The notes under the pieces are model-generated. The model was not told the origin of the DNA. It did not search any database and worked only from the letters and a program-made list of their open reading frames with translations. From assembly GCF_003201655.1 (NCBI RefSeq), contig NZ_QJJU01000012.1, positions 1-64,000 of the forward strand: 64,000 nucleotides of DNA, in the 5' to 3' direction. The stretch is from Mycolicibacterium moriokaense (GTDB lineage Bacteria; Actinomycetota; Actinomycetes; Mycobacteriales; Mycobacteriaceae). Made by a program: the position numbers and the translations under genes. Of this stretch, positions 1 to 10,111 are shown in pieces; within the stretch, counting starts at the first letter, position 1; each line of letters opens with the position of its first letter.

Positions 1-1
1 C

Positions 2-67
2 CTGCAGACGCGTCGGCTCTACAACGAACATCAGGCCTTTCCACCTCCTCTCGAACTCGCGGCTTGA
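2..67 (+). CDS. Possible 3' end of an unidentified gene cut by the window edge
   Basis: An open frame enters from the left edge and stops at TGA 65-67, giving a 21-residue tail ending in PPPLELAA. It would be convergent with the DyP peroxidase gene. Its third-position GC is low for this genome, so it may be chance. The competing reading is on the minus strand: an AGGAGG-like motif about 12 nt before an ATG near position 33 that opens MFVVEPTR and runs off the edge. Neither reading matches the usual start of mycobacterial encapsulin (MNNLYR). Confidence 0.25.
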   Translation: MQTRRLYNEHQAFPPPLELAA

Positions 68-70
68 CAC

Positions 71-1096
71 TTAACTTCGTGAGATGTCTTTCAGGCTGCC
101 TATCCCGAGCGAGCCGCTGACAGCGACGGGTACATCTTGTTGGTCTTCTTCGGGCTCCGAATCCGGAAGCGGCGGAGGATCATTGAGAAAGTCGACAGTC
201 GGCGTGAAGAACTTCCCACCCGTCACCGCGGTCGAGAAGTCCAGGATGCGGTCGGTATTGCCGACAGGGTCGCCGATGAACATGTTGCTCAGCATTCGCT
301 CGGTGACGGCGGCCGTGCGCGAGTAGCCGATGAAGTATGTGCCGTACTCGCCCTTACCGATCTCGCCGAACGGCATGTTGTGCCTGACGACCTTCAGCTC
401 GTTGCCGTCCTCGTCTTCGATCACGTTGAGCGCGATGTGGGCGTTGGCCGGCTTCGCATCGTCGTCCATCTCGATGTCCTCGAGCTTGGACCGCCCGATC
501 ACCAGCTCCTGCTCCGTGACCGACAGCGAATCCCATGAGTTCATGTCGTGCACGTACTTCTGCACGTGCAGGTAGCAGCCGCCCGCAAAATCGGGATCCT
601 CCTCGCCAACCTCGGTGGCGGACACCGCAAGTGGGCCTTCGGGATTCTCGGTCCCGTCGACGAAGCCCAGCAGGTCGCGGTTGTCGAAGAACCGGAAGCC
701 GTGGGTCTCATCGACGACCGTTACCGCCCCCAACGCCTTGACGATGCGGCCCGCCAACTCGAAGCACATGTCCATCGACAGTGCCTTGATGTGGAACAGC
801 AGATCTCCCGGCGTGGCTGGGGCGTGGTGGCGCGGGCCGCGCAACTCGATGAACGGGGTCAGCTCGGCAGGGCGCGGACCGGAGAACAGCCGGTCCCAGG
901 CATCCGATCCGATCGAGGTGACCACCGACAGATGCTTGTCGGTGTCGCGGAAGCCGACGGCGCGAACCAACCCGGAGATGTCGGGCAGCGCATCGTGGAC
1001 GGCCGCCTCACCACCTTCGTCGATGGTGACCACCAAGAAGATGGCCGCGGGTGTCAACGGCGCCGTTACCGGTTGCGGCAGTGGGTCGGGCACCAT
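71..1096 (-). CDS. DyP-type heme peroxidase with encapsulin-targeting tail
   Basis: Dye-decolourising peroxidase, 341 aa, using hydrogen peroxide and heme to oxidise aromatic or other donors. The DyP signature GFVDGTENP lies at residues 144-152, and length and composition fit the family (Rv0799c type). The C-terminus carries LGIGSL (residues 330-335) followed by KDISRS, the cargo-loading peptide that places DyP inside the encapsulin shell in mycobacteria, so a compartment-loaded enzyme is inferred. It is transcribed divergently from the aminopeptidase gene across a 40-bp gap. The shell gene normally sits directly downstream; here that position falls at the window edge and the 70 visible bases do not show the expected encapsulin start. 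Confidence 0.95.
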   Translation of the reverse strand: MVPDPLPQPVTAPLTPAAIFLVVTIDEGGEAAVHDALPDISGLVRAVGFRDTDKHLSVVTSIGSDAWDRLFSGPRPAELTPFIELRGPRHHAPATPGDLLFHIKALSMDMCFELAGRIVKALGAVTVVDETHGFRFFDNRDLLGFVDGTENPEGPLAVSATEVGEEDPDFAGGCYLHVQKYVHDMNSWDSLSVTEQELVIGRSKLEDIEMDDDAKPANAHIALNVIEDEDGNELKVVRHNMPFGEIGKGEYGTYFIGYSRTAAVTERMLSNMFIGDPVGNTDRILDFSTAVTGGKFFTPTVDFLNDPPPLPDSEPEEDQQDVPVAVSGSLGIGSLKDISRS

Positions 1097-1136
1097 TCGA
1101 CCCTAGCGAACAGCCAGTCGGCAATGATGGTGAACC

Positions 1137-2396
1137 ATGTCCACGAGTGCGCAAGGGCTGTGCGAGTTCATCGACGCGTCACCGTCGCCGTTTCATGTCT
1201 GCGTGACGGTCGCCCAACGGTTGAGCGCCGCAGGGTTCACCGAACTCTCCGAACGCGACGAGTGGCCCGCCGACGGCAGGTTCTTCACGGTGCGGGCAGG
1301 CTCGCTCGTCGCATGGCGATCTGACGAAGCGGACCGTACCGGGCCTTTTCGGATAGTCGGCGCCCACACCGACAGCCCCAACCTCCGGGTGAAACAGCAC
1401 CCCGATCGGTTCGTGTCCGGCTGGCAGGTGGTCGCACTGCAGCCATACGGCGGCGCCTGGCTGAACTCCTGGCTGGACCGCGATCTCGGCATCAGTGGCC
1501 GGCTGTCCGTCCGTGTCGGCGACACCATCGACCACCGGCTGGTGCGGATCGACCAGCCGATCCTGCGCGTCCCGCAGCTGGCGATCCACCTGGCCGAGGA
1601 CCGCAAGTCGCTGTCGCTGGATCCGCAGCGGCACGTCAACGCGGTCTTTGGCGTCGGCAGTGGCCCCCGGTCGTTTCTGGCCTACGTCGCCGAACGGGCT
1701 GGCGTCGACGCGGCCGACATCCTTGGCGCCGATCTGATGACCCACGACCTGACACCGTCGACGCTGGCTGGCGTCGACGACGAGCTGGTCAGTGCGCCCC
1801 GGCTGGACAACCAGGCCACCTGCTACGCGGGGCTCGAGGCGTTCCTGGCCGCCGAGCAGGGCGAGCACTTGCCGGTGCTCGTGCTGTTCGACCATGAGGA
1901 GGTCGGCTCCCAGTCGGACCACGGCGCGCAGTCCGAGCTGCTGCACACGGTGCTGGAACGGATCACCCTGGCCGCAGGCGGCGGCAGGGAGGACTTCCTG
2001 CGACGGCTGCCTGGGTCGATGGTGGCCTCCGGCGACATGGCGCACGCCACCCACCCGAACTATCCCGAACGGCACGAGCCCGGCCACCTGATCGAGGTCA
2101 ACGCGGGCCCGGTGCTCAAGGTGCAACCGAATCTGCGCTACGCCACAGACGGCCGCACCGCCGCGGCGTTCGCCCTTGCCTGCGCGCAGGCCGGGGTTCC
2201 GCTGCAACGCTACGAGCACAGGGCCGACCTGCCCTGCGGGTCCACGATCGGGCCGATGACCTCGGCGCGCACAGGCATCCCGACGGTCGACGTCGGCGCG
2301 GCCCAGCTCGCAATGCATTCCGCCCGCGAGGTGATGGGCGCAGCCGACGTCGCCGCCTACTGCGCCGCGCTGCGAGCGTTCCTGTCACCCGGCTGA
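1137..2396 (+). CDS. pepC: M18 family aminopeptidase
   Basis: Cytosolic metallo-aminopeptidase of family M18 (aspartyl aminopeptidase type, Rv0800/apeB-like), 419 aa, removing N-terminal residues from peptides. Metal and catalytic motifs are visible: [10 protein letters not shown] (His77, Asp79), a central LDNQATC segment, FDHEEVGS with the two Glu of the active site, and a C-terminal [19 protein letters not shown] block followed by AMHSARE. Full family length. The ATG is only 40 bp from the divergent DyP start, implying a shared promoter region. The 3' end overlaps the convergent SnoaL-like gene by 12 bp. Confidence 0.95.
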   Translation: MSTSAQGLCEFIDASPSPFHVCVTVAQRLSAAGFTELSERDEWPADGRFFTVRAGSLVAWRSDEADRTGPFRIVGAHTDSPNLRVKQHPDRFVSGWQVVALQPYGGAWLNSWLDRDLGISGRLSVRVGDTIDHRLVRIDQPILRVPQLAIHLAEDRKSLSLDPQRHVNAVFGVGSGPRSFLAYVAERAGVDAADILGADLMTHDLTPSTLAGVDDELVSAPRLDNQATCYAGLEAFLAAEQGEHLPVLVLFDHEEVGSQSDHGAQSELLHTVLERITLAAGGGREDFLRRLPGSMVASGDMAHATHPNYPERHEPGHLIEVNAGPVLKVQPNLRYATDGRTAAAFALACAQAGVPLQRYEHRADLPCGSTIGPMTSARTGIPTVDVGAAQLAMHSAREVMGAADVAAYCAALRAFLSPG

Positions 2397-2786
2397 GATC
2401 TCGACCTCGTCGTAGCGGATGACGTTCTCCACCACCATGCCGTCGCGGGTGCGGACCCGGTCGAGCCCGCGGATCGCAAACGGACCATCCGGACCGGTGC
2501 CCTTGCCGGTGTAGTGCAGAAAGACGAGCTGCTCGCCGGGGGCGCTGCCGTCGACGGTCGCACTGTCGATCAGGTCCAGCCGTAGGTCAGGGGAGGCGGC
2601 GATGAGCTCGACGATCTTGGCGGTGTACGCCTCGAGGCCCAGCACCGGATTCGGGTCGCCCTGCCAGTAGCCGACGATGTCGTCGGCGAGGATGTCGCCG
2701 ATGCGCGACTCGTCGGGAGCTGCCCAGAAGGCTGCCCACATCTCGGCGCTGAACTTCGGCTGGGTCTGGGTATCGGTGTTTGTCAT
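2385..2786 (-). CDS. SnoaL/NTF2-like domain protein
   Basis: A 133-aa protein with the layout of a single NTF2/SnoaL cone domain: an N-terminal helix ([21 protein letters not shown]), an aromatic GYWQGDPNP turn, then beta strands ending [21 protein letters not shown]. Members act as small isomerases, hydrolases or ligand-binding proteins; the substrate cannot be read from sequence. It is transcribed away from the VOC gene at 2877 across a 90-bp gap and converges on pepC. No signal peptide. Confidence 0.75.
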   Translation of the reverse strand: MTNTDTQTQPKFSAEMWAAFWAAPDESRIGDILADDIVGYWQGDPNPVLGLEAYTAKIVELIAASPDLRLDLIDSATVDGSAPGEQLVFLHYTGKGTGPDGPFAIRGLDRVRTRDGMVVENVIRYDEVEISAG

Positions 2787-2876
2787 AGATGAAGCGTGCG
2801 TCGGGCAACGCGGCCGTTCAATTACGCCAGACGTAAGCGCGCGGATCTGTCACACCGCTGGCCTACAGTGACCGCC

Positions 2877-3242
2877 ATGACACTCTCCGTCGAGAACATC
2901 ACCTTCGATTCCACCAACCCCGACCGGCTCGCCGAGTGGTGGGCAGGCGTCGTGGACGGCACGGTAAACGCTTTGGCGCCTGGCTTTTTCGTCACCGTCA
3001 GTCGCCCTGGCGGTCCCGGGCTGGCGTTCCAGAAGGTCGACGACCCGACACCGGGCAAGAACCGCGTGCACGTCGACTTCTCCGCCCCCGATCTGGAGGC
3101 CGAGGTCAAGCGGCTGGTGGACCTGGGCGCAACGGAGACCGGCAGGGGCGAAGCGGGCCCGGAGTTCCGGTGGGTGGTGTTCGCCGATCCCGACGGCAAC
3201 GCGTTCTGTGTGGCCGGTGGCGACGTGGCCGACGCCACCTGA
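2877..3242 (+). CDS. VOC/glyoxalase-like domain protein
   Basis: A 121-aa vicinal-oxygen-chelate fold protein equivalent in position to Rv0801. One VOC module is visible: the opening SVENITFDSTNPDRLAEWW, a central KNRVHVDFSAPDLEAEVKRL strand-helix unit, and the closing FADPDGNAFCVA motif with the usual metal-region residues partly replaced. The function is probably ligand binding or dioxygenase/isomerase-type chemistry, unassigned. The ATG at 2877 is chosen over an in-frame upstream start because homologues begin at the MTLSVENITF strand. It ends 36 bp before purL. Confidence 0.8.
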   Translation: MTLSVENITFDSTNPDRLAEWWAGVVDGTVNALAPGFFVTVSRPGGPGLAFQKVDDPTPGKNRVHVDFSAPDLEAEVKRLVDLGATETGRGEAGPEFRWVVFADPDGNAFCVAGGDVADAT

Positions 3243-3278
3243 ACCGCTGAGGTCGGCGGCTCAAACTACACTGGGCGC

Positions 3279-5576
3279 GTGACGTCCGGCCTGACCCATG
3301 AGGTCGACACCGTCGACCGCGCCGCAGCCACTCCCGAGGTACCCCAGCCGTTCCGCGAACTCGGCCTCAAGGACGACGAGTACCAGCGGATCCGCGAGAT
3401 CCTCGGCCGTCGGCCCACCGACGCCGAGCTGGCCATGTACTCGGTGATGTGGAGCGAGCACTGCTCCTACAAGTCCTCGAAGGTGCACCTGCGGTACTTC
3501 GGTGAGACGACGACGGAGGCGATGCGGGCCTCGATGCTGGCGGGCATCGGCGAGAACGCAGGCGTCGTGGACATCGGCGACGGCTGGGCGGCCACCTTCA
3601 AGGTGGAGTCGCACAACCACCCGTCGTACATCGAGCCGTACCAGGGCGCAGCGACCGGTGTCGGCGGCATCGTCCGCGACATCATGGCGATGGGCGCCAG
3701 GCCGGTCGCTGTCATGGACCAGCTGCGGTTCGGCGCCGCCGACGCTCCCGACACGCGCCGGGTGGTCGACGGAGTGGTGCGCGGCATCGGCGGCTACGGA
3801 AACTCGCTGGGGCTGCCCAACATCGGCGGCGAGACCGTGTTCGACGCCTCCTACGCGGGCAACCCGTTGGTGAACGCGCTGTGCGTCGGGGTGCTGCGCA
3901 AGGAGGATCTGCATCTCGCGTTCGCGTCGGGCACGGGCAACAAGATCATCCTGTTCGGCGCACGCACCGGCCTCGACGGCATCGGTGGCGTTTCGGTGCT
4001 GGCGTCGGAGACGTTCGGCGGCGACGAGAGCGGTGCGCCGGGCCGCAAGAAACTGCCAAGCGTTCAGGTGGGCGACCCCTTCATGGAGAAGGTGCTCATC
4101 GAGTGCTGCCTCGAGCTGTACGCAGCCGACCTGGTGATCGGCATCCAGGATCTCGGCGGCGCCGGATTGTCCTGCGCCACATCCGAACTCGCGTCGGCCG
4201 GTGACGGTGGCATGCGGGTCGAGCTGGACACCGTTCCGCTGAGGGCAGCCAACATGACGCCCGCCGAGATCCTGTCGAGTGAGTCGCAGGAGCGGATGTG
4301 TGCCGTTGTCGCACCGAAGAACGTCGACGCGTTCCTTGCCGTGTGTCGCAAGTGGGAGGTGCTGGCCACCGTCATCGGTGAGGTCACCGACGGCGATCGG
4401 CTGCAGATCACCTGGCACGGTGAGACGGTCGTCGACGTGCCGCCGCGTACGGTCGCCCACGAGGGCCCGGTTTACGAGCGTCCGGTGGGACGCCCGGATA
4501 CCCAGGACGCGCTCAACGCTGACACTTCCGCCAAGCTGCCCCGGCCGTCCACCGGCGACGAGCTGCGGGCGACTTTGCTTGCGCTGCTTGGCAGCCCGCA
4601 CCTGTGCAGCCGCGCCTTCATCACCGAGCAGTACGACCGCTACGTGCGCGGCAACACCGTGCTCGCCGAACACGCCGACGGCGGCGTGCTGCGCATCGAC
4701 GAAGCCACCGGCCGCGGAATCGCGATCTCCACCGACGCATCCGGCCGCTACACCCAGCTGGATCCGTATACCGGCGCGCAGCTAGCGCTGGCCGAGGCGT
4801 ACCGCAACGTCGCGGTCACCGGCGCGACACCGGTCGCGGTGACCAACTGCCTCAACTTCGGCTCACCCGAGGATCCGGCGGTAATGTGGCAGTTCAGCCA
4901 GGCCGTCAAGGGCCTCGCCGACGGCTGTGCGGTGCTTGGCATTCCGGTCACCGGTGGCAACGTCAGCTTCTACAACCAAACCGGCACCACCCCGATCCTG
5001 CCCACCCCGGTCGTCGGGGTGCTCGGCGTTATCGACGATGTCAGCCGACGTCTTCCGACTGGACTCGGCACGGAGGCAGGGGAATCCCTGATCCTGCTCG
5101 GCGACACCCGCGACGAGTTCGACGGCTCGATATGGGCGCAGGTCACCGCCGACCATCTGGGCGGGCTTCCTCCGCGCGTCGATCTTGCGCGCGAGAAGCT
5201 GCTCGCCGACGTGCTCGCCGCCGCGTCGCGCGACGGGCTGGTGACGGCGGCACACGACCTTTCCGAGGGCGGGCTGATGCAGGCCGTCGTCGAGGCCGCG
5301 CTCGCCGGCGAAACCGGTTGCCGCATCATCATTCCGGAGGGTGCTAATCCGTTTGTGACGCTGTTCTCGGAGTCGGCGGGCAGGGTGATGGTGGCCGTCC
5401 CGCGCACCGAGGAGAGCAGATTCCGGGCGATGTGCGAGGCCCGCGGCCTGCCCGCCACTCGCATCGGTGTCGTCGATCAGGGTAGCGACGCTGTCGAGGT
5501 CCAGGGCCAGTTCACCGTCTCCCTCGAGGACCTGCGCAGCACGTCGGAGGGCGTGCTCCCAGGGCTGTTCGGGTGA
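3279..5576 (+). CDS. purL: Phosphoribosylformylglycinamidine synthase subunit PurL
   Basis: Large (ATP-binding) subunit of FGAM synthase, the fourth step of de novo purine synthesis; it works with PurQ and PurS, which are not in this window. It is 765 aa, the small PurL type of Gram-positive and actinobacterial species. Visible motifs are [11 protein letters not shown] near residue 65, [23 protein letters not shown] and, in the second half, AHDLSEGGL, the duplicated AIRS-like ATP/Mg sites. Start is GTG 3279. The stop codon overlaps the next gene's GTG (GTGA), so the two are translationally coupled. Confidence 0.98.
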   Translation: MTSGLTHEVDTVDRAAATPEVPQPFRELGLKDDEYQRIREILGRRPTDAELAMYSVMWSEHCSYKSSKVHLRYFGETTTEAMRASMLAGIGENAGVVDIGDGWAATFKVESHNHPSYIEPYQGAATGVGGIVRDIMAMGARPVAVMDQLRFGAADAPDTRRVVDGVVRGIGGYGNSLGLPNIGGETVFDASYAGNPLVNALCVGVLRKEDLHLAFASGTGNKIILFGARTGLDGIGGVSVLASETFGGDESGAPGRKKLPSVQVGDPFMEKVLIECCLELYAADLVIGIQDLGGAGLSCATSELASAGDGGMRVELDTVPLRAANMTPAEILSSESQERMCAVVAPKNVDAFLAVCRKWEVLATVIGEVTDGDRLQITWHGETVVDVPPRTVAHEGPVYERPVGRPDTQDALNADTSAKLPRPSTGDELRATLLALLGSPHLCSRAFITEQYDRYVRGNTVLAEHADGGVLRIDEATGRGIAISTDASGRYTQLDPYTGAQLALAEAYRNVAVTGATPVAVTNCLNFGSPEDPAVMWQFSQAVKGLADGCAVLGIPVTGGNVSFYNQTGTTPILPTPVVGVLGVIDDVSRRLPTGLGTEAGESLILLGDTRDEFDGSIWAQVTADHLGGLPPRVDLAREKLLADVLAAASRDGLVTAAHDLSEGGLMQAVVEAALAGETGCRIIIPEGANPFVTLFSESAGRVMVAVPRTEESRFRAMCEARGLPATRIGVVDQGSDAVEVQGQFTVSLEDLRSTSEGVLPGLFG

Positions 5577-7297
5577 GTGTCGCGCCCCGCGAACGACATC
5601 CGCTACTCGAATGGGCGTGGAGCCTGGTCCACCTCGACTTCACGGGGATTGCGTTCGGGGCGCTGTTCTTCTGCCTTTCGCTGACCCCGTCACTGCTGCC
5701 GCGCGACTGGCTGTTCCAAGGCCTGATCGGCGGTCTCAATGCCGCCATCGGCTATGGCATCGGCGCGTTTATCGAGAAGATGCTGCGCCGCTTCGTATTA
5801 CGTCGGCGCAATTGGTGGCCGCCGTCGAAGCGGGTGACGTACGGGTTCAAGACGGTGACCGTTGCCGCATCCGTAGCGGCGTGTGTGCTGATGATGATTC
5901 CCGCGGCCGCGTGGCAGCGTCAGGTCTCGGGGGTCGTGGGCTTGGAGGGCCCGACCACGCTGGGCTATATGCGCACCCTGATCATCGCCGTTCTGGCCGG
6001 CGGTCTCTGTGTCGGGGGTGCGCGCGTCCTGCTCGACTTGATCAAGACGATGGCCCGGTTCTTCATCAGGCGCTGGCATCTTCACGACGAGACGGCCTTG
6101 TTCATCGGCACCGCGATTGTGGTGGTGGTGGCCATTACGCTGATCAACGGCGTGCTGGTCCGTGGCTTCCTGGCAGGCGCCAACCGCATGTTCCAGCCTC
6201 AGAACGCCACCACCCGAGCGAGCATCGTCCAGCCGAAGCAACCTGAACGGTCCGGCAGCCCAACGTCTTTCGCGCCGTGGGAGACCCTCGGATTCCAGGG
6301 CCGCAACTTCGTCGCCAGCGGTCCCCATGCCGATGAGTTGACCCGCCTGAACGGCAGACCCGCCAAGGAACCGATCCGCGTATACGTCGGGCTGAACACC
6401 GCGGCCGACGACGAGAGCCGGATGGCGGTGCTTCTGAGCGAACTCGAACGCACAGGCGCCTTCGACCGCAAGGTGTTGGTGATCGTCCCGACCACGGGCA
6501 CGGGGTGGATCAACCCGGTCGCCGCCCGCTCGCTGGAAATGATGTACAACGGGGACACCGCGCTGGTCGGATCGCAGTATTCCTTTCTGCCGAGCTGGAT
6601 TTCGTTTCTCGGCGACCGGGACAAGTCGATGGAATCCGGGCGGATGATGATCAACGCCATCCACGATCGATGGCAGCAGCTTCCGCCCGACCACCGACCC
6701 AAGCTGGTGCTGTACGGCGAAAGCCTTGGTTCGATGGCCGGGCAGGGTGGGTTCGGATGGCTACCGGACATCGCCGAGATGGGCTTCTCTTCGGTGCTCT
6801 GGGTCGGCCCGCCAAACGCCAGCCCGCTGTGGAGCGCCATCACAGCGAGGCGCGATCCGGGCACGCCGGAGGTCGAACCGCGGTACGACAACGGGCGTAC
6901 TGTGCGGTTCTCACAGGCCAGCGATGCTGCCGAGATCGCGCGGGACACCGCGGCGCCATGGGAGGGCACCCGGGTGCTGTTCCTGCAGCATCCGTCCGAC
7001 CCGATCGTGTGGTGGTCGGAGGATCTGTTGTTCACAAGGCCCGACTGGCTCAGGGAACCACCCGGCCGCGACCGCACGGCGTCGATGCGCTGGTATCCGA
7101 TCATTACGTTCTGGCAGGTCGCCGCCGACATGACCAACGCCGGGTCCGTTCCCGGCGGGCACGGCCACAACTACGGCGACTTCGTGCTCGACGGCTGGGC
7201 CGCTGTCGCCCCGCCCGACGGGTGGACACTCGAGGACACCGACCGCATCCGCGTCGCGCTGGAAAAGACCGAGGCCGCCGACGGGCCCGAATACTGA
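5573..7297 (+). CDS. Membrane alpha/beta-hydrolase family protein (Abhydrolase_9 type)
   Basis: A 574-aa protein with an N-terminal multi-span membrane half (hydrophobic stretches at about residues 20-55, 85-110, 125-150 and 165-190) and a C-terminal hydrolase half. The nucleophile elbow YGESLGS and the late [13 protein letters not shown] segment, supplying the likely catalytic His, fit the actinobacterial Abhydrolase_9/Rv1069c-like family. Substrate unknown; membrane lipid or cell-envelope ester hydrolysis is plausible. The GTG start overlaps the purL stop by 4 bp and the gene's own stop overlaps the CPBP start, forming a tight purL-hydrolase-CPBP operon. Confidence 0.85.
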   Translation: MSVAPRERHPLLEWAWSLVHLDFTGIAFGALFFCLSLTPSLLPRDWLFQGLIGGLNAAIGYGIGAFIEKMLRRFVLRRRNWWPPSKRVTYGFKTVTVAASVAACVLMMIPAAAWQRQVSGVVGLEGPTTLGYMRTLIIAVLAGGLCVGGARVLLDLIKTMARFFIRRWHLHDETALFIGTAIVVVVAITLINGVLVRGFLAGANRMFQPQNATTRASIVQPKQPERSGSPTSFAPWETLGFQGRNFVASGPHADELTRLNGRPAKEPIRVYVGLNTAADDESRMAVLLSELERTGAFDRKVLVIVPTTGTGWINPVAARSLEMMYNGDTALVGSQYSFLPSWISFLGDRDKSMESGRMMINAIHDRWQQLPPDHRPKLVLYGESLGSMAGQGGFGWLPDIAEMGFSSVLWVGPPNASPLWSAITARRDPGTPEVEPRYDNGRTVRFSQASDAAEIARDTAAPWEGTRVLFLQHPSDPIVWWSEDLLFTRPDWLREPPGRDRTASMRWYPIITFWQVAADMTNAGSVPGGHGHNYGDFVLDGWAAVAPPDGWTLEDTDRIRVALEKTEAADGPEY

Positions 7298-7947
7298 TGC
7301 GGCCCAGCAAGGTTCGCGCAGTCGCGCTAGCGGCGGGGCTGGTCGGTTGGAGCTTTGCGGCACCGCGGGTGCGATGGCATCCGGTTCCGAATGCGTCGCT
7401 CGGCACCGGACTGGTCGCCGTCACCCGCTCTCCGCTCGGGTTGCGTCCGCCTGCGCTGTGGTCGGGCATGCGGTACGGCCTTGCCGCCGGCGCGGTGGTG
7501 GGGCTCGGCGTTGCGGCGCTGACCGCGTTGCCGCCGGTGCGGGCGGCGATGGCCGAGCGCAAGCTGCCCGAACACACGGGTCGTTGGCTGCTGCTGGACA
7601 TCCCGATCGGAACGGTCTGGCCAGAGGAGGCCGCCTACCGGGCCACCCTTGGCACCGTCGCCGAGCAGGCATTCGGGCCGACCCGTGGCAGGCTGCTGCA
7701 AGCCGCGGCGTTCGGGCTGTGGCACATCGTCGACGCACGCGTCACCGGACAGCCGGTGATGCGCACGGTGGTCGTCACCGGCGTCGGGGGCTGGTTGTTC
7801 GGGTGGCTACACGCACGGTCGGCCAGCCTGGCGGCGCCGATGTTGGCCCACCTTGCGGTCAACGAGGCTGCCGGGATGGCGGCCCTTGGCGTGCAACGCC
7901 GCGCTAAGCGTCGCGCCGCTCCACCTCCAGCTGATGTGGCTCGCTGA
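7297..7947 (+). CDS. CPBP family intramembrane metalloprotease
   Basis: A 216-aa integral membrane protein of the CAAX-protease/bacteriocin-processing family, equivalent in position to Rv0804. All three family motifs are present: EExxxR at residues 110-115 (PEEAAYR), FxxxH at 139-143 (FGLWH) and HxxxN at 185-189 (HLAVN), which build the intramembrane metal site. The substrate in mycobacteria is unknown. Start ATG 7297 overlaps the preceding TGA by one base; a much longer in-frame reading upstream is an out-of-frame shadow of the hydrolase. The last 44 bp overlap the convergent PPOX gene. Confidence 0.9.
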   Translation: MRPSKVRAVALAAGLVGWSFAAPRVRWHPVPNASLGTGLVAVTRSPLGLRPPALWSGMRYGLAAGAVVGLGVAALTALPPVRAAMAERKLPEHTGRWLLLDIPIGTVWPEEAAYRATLGTVAEQAFGPTRGRLLQAAAFGLWHIVDARVTGQPVMRTVVVTGVGGWLFGWLHARSASLAAPMLAHLAVNEAAGMAALGVQRRAKRRAAPPPADVAR

Positions 7948-8326
7948 CCTGATCGTCGATGCCGAAGCTGATGACGCGCTTGGGCGTGACCCGAATGATC
8001 GCGCTGTCCAGCTCGTCACCGGCCGCGCCGCGCGATGCCCCGATCACCGCCTGTTCGGCAATCCCGCGGATCTCAAGGCAGCGTACCCGCCACGGGTCGC
8101 GTGAGGTGATGTCGTCGACGACGAGCGCCACCTTTTCGTTGCGCGCGATATTTCGGAACTTCTGGCTCTTCGACATCCGGTAGCCGGCAATGTCGATGGT
8201 GCCAAGTGCCTCGTTGTAGCTGAATGCCACCGGGCTGTTCTGCGGCGTGCCGTCGGGCTGGATGGTGGCCAACCGGCCGAGTTCGGCGTCACGCAGGAAC
8301 TCGAGTTCGTGTGATTTGAAGGTCAT
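7904..8326 (-). CDS. PPOX-class F420-dependent oxidoreductase-like protein
   Basis: A 140-aa split-barrel flavin/F420-binding protein of the pyridoxamine-5'-phosphate-oxidase superfamily. Typical features are FLRDAELGRLATIQPDGTPQ at the N-terminus, the following PVAFSYN strand, and KFRNIARNEKVALVVDD, the cofactor phosphate-binding region. It resembles the mycobacterial family named after MSMEG_5819, which lies in the same neighbourhood of M. smegmatis (recalled, not checked). The ATG at 8326 is preferred over an upstream in-frame GTG/ATG adding seven residues, since homologues open close to the FLRDAELGRL strand. It overlaps the CPBP gene convergently and follows the Mce gene on the same strand after 40 bp. 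Confidence 0.85.
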   Translation of the reverse strand: MTFKSHELEFLRDAELGRLATIQPDGTPQNSPVAFSYNEALGTIDIAGYRMSKSQKFRNIARNEKVALVVDDITSRDPWRVRCLEIRGIAEQAVIGASRGAAGDELDSAIIRVTPKRVISFGIDDQVSEPHQLEVERRDA

Positions 8327-8366
8327 GCAGCCAACGTAGAACCTCAATAAATGTTGATGTCAACCG

Positions 8367-9572
8367 TCACGGGTTGATGGTGTACTCGCCGACTTGGCGT
8401 CCCCACACGTAGTCCACGAATAACGGCTGGCCGAGTGTGAGGTGGTTGTACGGCGCGATGGACGCGCCGGTGTCCATCACCAGAAACGGCGCGGGCCATA
8501 GATCTCGGGTGATGTCCTGCCAACAGCCGGGACGGCCCTCCGGGCCGCCGCGGGCGTTCACCCGGGGCAGGTTGTCCGGGTAGATGTACGGGTTACCCGC
8601 GCCCGCGAGGGCGCCCGACTCGGAAGCCAACGAGTAACCGTTGCCGCCCAGCGCAGCGGCGGACCGCTTCTGGACATCCGAAAACTTGCGGAACGCGCAG
8701 AAGATCTCGGGGCTGTAGTAGTCGAGAAGCTGTGTCGTCGGCACCAGGTCGGCGGTGCCGCGAACCAGATACGGCCCGCCGCGTTCGAAGCTGTCCGCGG
8801 CGTCGTTCGCAAAGCCGACCGCGGCCATCAGCGCCTCGTCGATGTCGGCGCGGTGGTCATTGAAAGTCCGCGCGGACTGTGTCGCGCTCTCCAGTCCGTC
8901 CCAGAGGTCAGGTGACGCGTCGGCGTATACGTCGGCGAGGCCCGCCACCGCGCGGACGTCGTGTCTGATCTGCGGCATCTGGCTGTTCAGGTCGTCGACG
9001 ATCTGGCTGCCGTTCTCCAGCGATTCGCCGAAGCGATCGCCAAGTCCGGTGAGCGCCTCGGCGGTCGCGGTCAGCGTTTGGTTCACCTTGATGGGATCGA
9101 CCTGCTCTGCGATCGAGGTCACCGTTTCGAACAGGGTGTTGAACTCGGTGGTGACGGCCGACGCGTCGATCACGGCGTTGTCCGAAATGCGTTGTGCTGA
9201 TGGGTGTTCCGGAGAGCTGAAGGCGATGTACTTGTTTCCGAACACCGTTGTCGCCCGGATCTCGGCAACGACGTTGGCGGGTATGTAGGAGAGGTAGCGC
9301 GGCTGCACATCCAGGGTCAGCCTGGCCTTTGGCGTGTTGTGCTCGTCGACGAGGTCGATACGGGCGACGCGGCCGATCTCCACGCCGTTGAAGGTCACCT
9401 TCGATCCCCGTTCGACCACGAGGCCTGCCCGCGACGACAGCAGTGTCAGCTGGGTCTTGTCGGTGAGGTCGCCGCGGAATGCCAGATAGATGAAGGCTGC
9501 GACGACGGTGACGATCACCAGGAAGACCGCCCCCGCCGCTTTATAGGGCGGTCGGTGGCGGTCGATGAGCAC
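8367..9572 (-). CDS. Solitary Mce-family protein (MceA-like)
   Basis: A 401-aa MlaD/Mce-domain protein. One N-terminal membrane anchor (about residues 13-33, AVFLVIVTVVAAFIYLAF) is followed by an MCE domain at about 38-120 with TFNGVEIGRVARI and VFGNKYIAF, then a long helical region, then a C-terminal part ending DYVWGRQVGEYTINP, the style of the first gene (mceA) of Mce operons. Mce proteins form the periplasm-spanning tunnel of lipid importers powered by YrbE permeases and MceG. Here no yrbE or mceB-F genes flank it, so it must work with partners encoded elsewhere or has its own role. Neighbouring genes are the PPOX gene and, divergently, the SCP-like gene. Confidence 0.9.
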   Translation of the reverse strand: MLIDRHRPPYKAAGAVFLVIVTVVAAFIYLAFRGDLTDKTQLTLLSSRAGLVVERGSKVTFNGVEIGRVARIDLVDEHNTPKARLTLDVQPRYLSYIPANVVAEIRATTVFGNKYIAFSSPEHPSAQRISDNAVIDASAVTTEFNTLFETVTSIAEQVDPIKVNQTLTATAEALTGLGDRFGESLENGSQIVDDLNSQMPQIRHDVRAVAGLADVYADASPDLWDGLESATQSARTFNDHRADIDEALMAAVGFANDAADSFERGGPYLVRGTADLVPTTQLLDYYSPEIFCAFRKFSDVQKRSAAALGGNGYSLASESGALAGAGNPYIYPDNLPRVNARGGPEGRPGCWQDITRDLWPAPFLVMDTGASIAPYNHLTLGQPLFVDYVWGRQVGEYTINP

Positions 9573-9588
9573 TTTGAGAATCTAAGGT

Positions 9589-9978
9589 ATGGCCGGCCGC
9601 CGCAGTGTCGATCCGGTGAAGACCCGCGCCGCCGTGTCGGCCGTCGCCGACTGGTTGCGCGACGACGGCCTGCCCGAGCCGGGGCGGACGCAGCTTGGCG
9701 ACGCGGTGCGGCTGACCGCACGCACACTCGCCGCCACTGCGCCAGGGGCCACCGTCGAGGTACGCGTGCCGCCGTTCGTTGCGGTGCAATGTATTTCGGG
9801 CCCGCACCACAGGCGCGGCAACCCGCCGAACCTCGTGGAGGCCGATCCGCGCACCTGGCTGTTGCTTGCCGCTGGTCTATTGGATGTCGCAGACGCCGTC
9901 GCGAGCGGCGCCCTGCAACTCTCAGGTGCACGTGCAGCCGAGATCCGACATTGGCTGCCGCTGGTCAGCCTCGCGTGA
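9589..9978 (+). CDS. Sterol carrier protein-like (Rv0807-type) protein
   Basis: A 129-aa protein matching the size, position and style of Rv0807, always found just upstream of purF in mycobacteria and classed as a bacterial SCP-2-like fold. Visible features are an N-terminal helix RRSVDPVKTRAAVSAVADWL, the VEVRVPPFVAVQC strand pair, GPHHRRGNPPNLVEADPRTW and a closing helical region. Family members are proposed to bind lipids or acyl groups, but no activity is established here. It starts 16 bp from the divergent Mce gene start; 133 bp separate it from purF. Confidence 0.8.
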   Translation: MAGRRSVDPVKTRAAVSAVADWLRDDGLPEPGRTQLGDAVRLTARTLAATAPGATVEVRVPPFVAVQCISGPHHRRGNPPNLVEADPRTWLLLAAGLLDVADAVASGALQLSGARAAEIRHWLPLVSLA

Positions 9979-10111
9979 CGTCTAGAGGAAATGTCCGGGG
10001 CCCCGACGTCGTTGTGTAATGCGCGACACCTTGGTCGCCAATTCCGTGATTAACCGGTGATGACCGTAGACTGAACGGGTCTACCCACCACGCCCTGGGA
10101 GCAGCCATATC

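Noticed and set aside
3261..4673. 470-codon open frame on the minus strand across purL
   Set aside because: Exact antisense shadow of purL in GC-rich DNA; no family motifs and codon use is that of the complement.
6505..7296. Long in-frame upstream extension of the CPBP protease
   Set aside because: Lies inside the hydrolase gene in another frame; the true ATG at 7297 overlaps the hydrolase stop and all CPBP motifs lie downstream of it.
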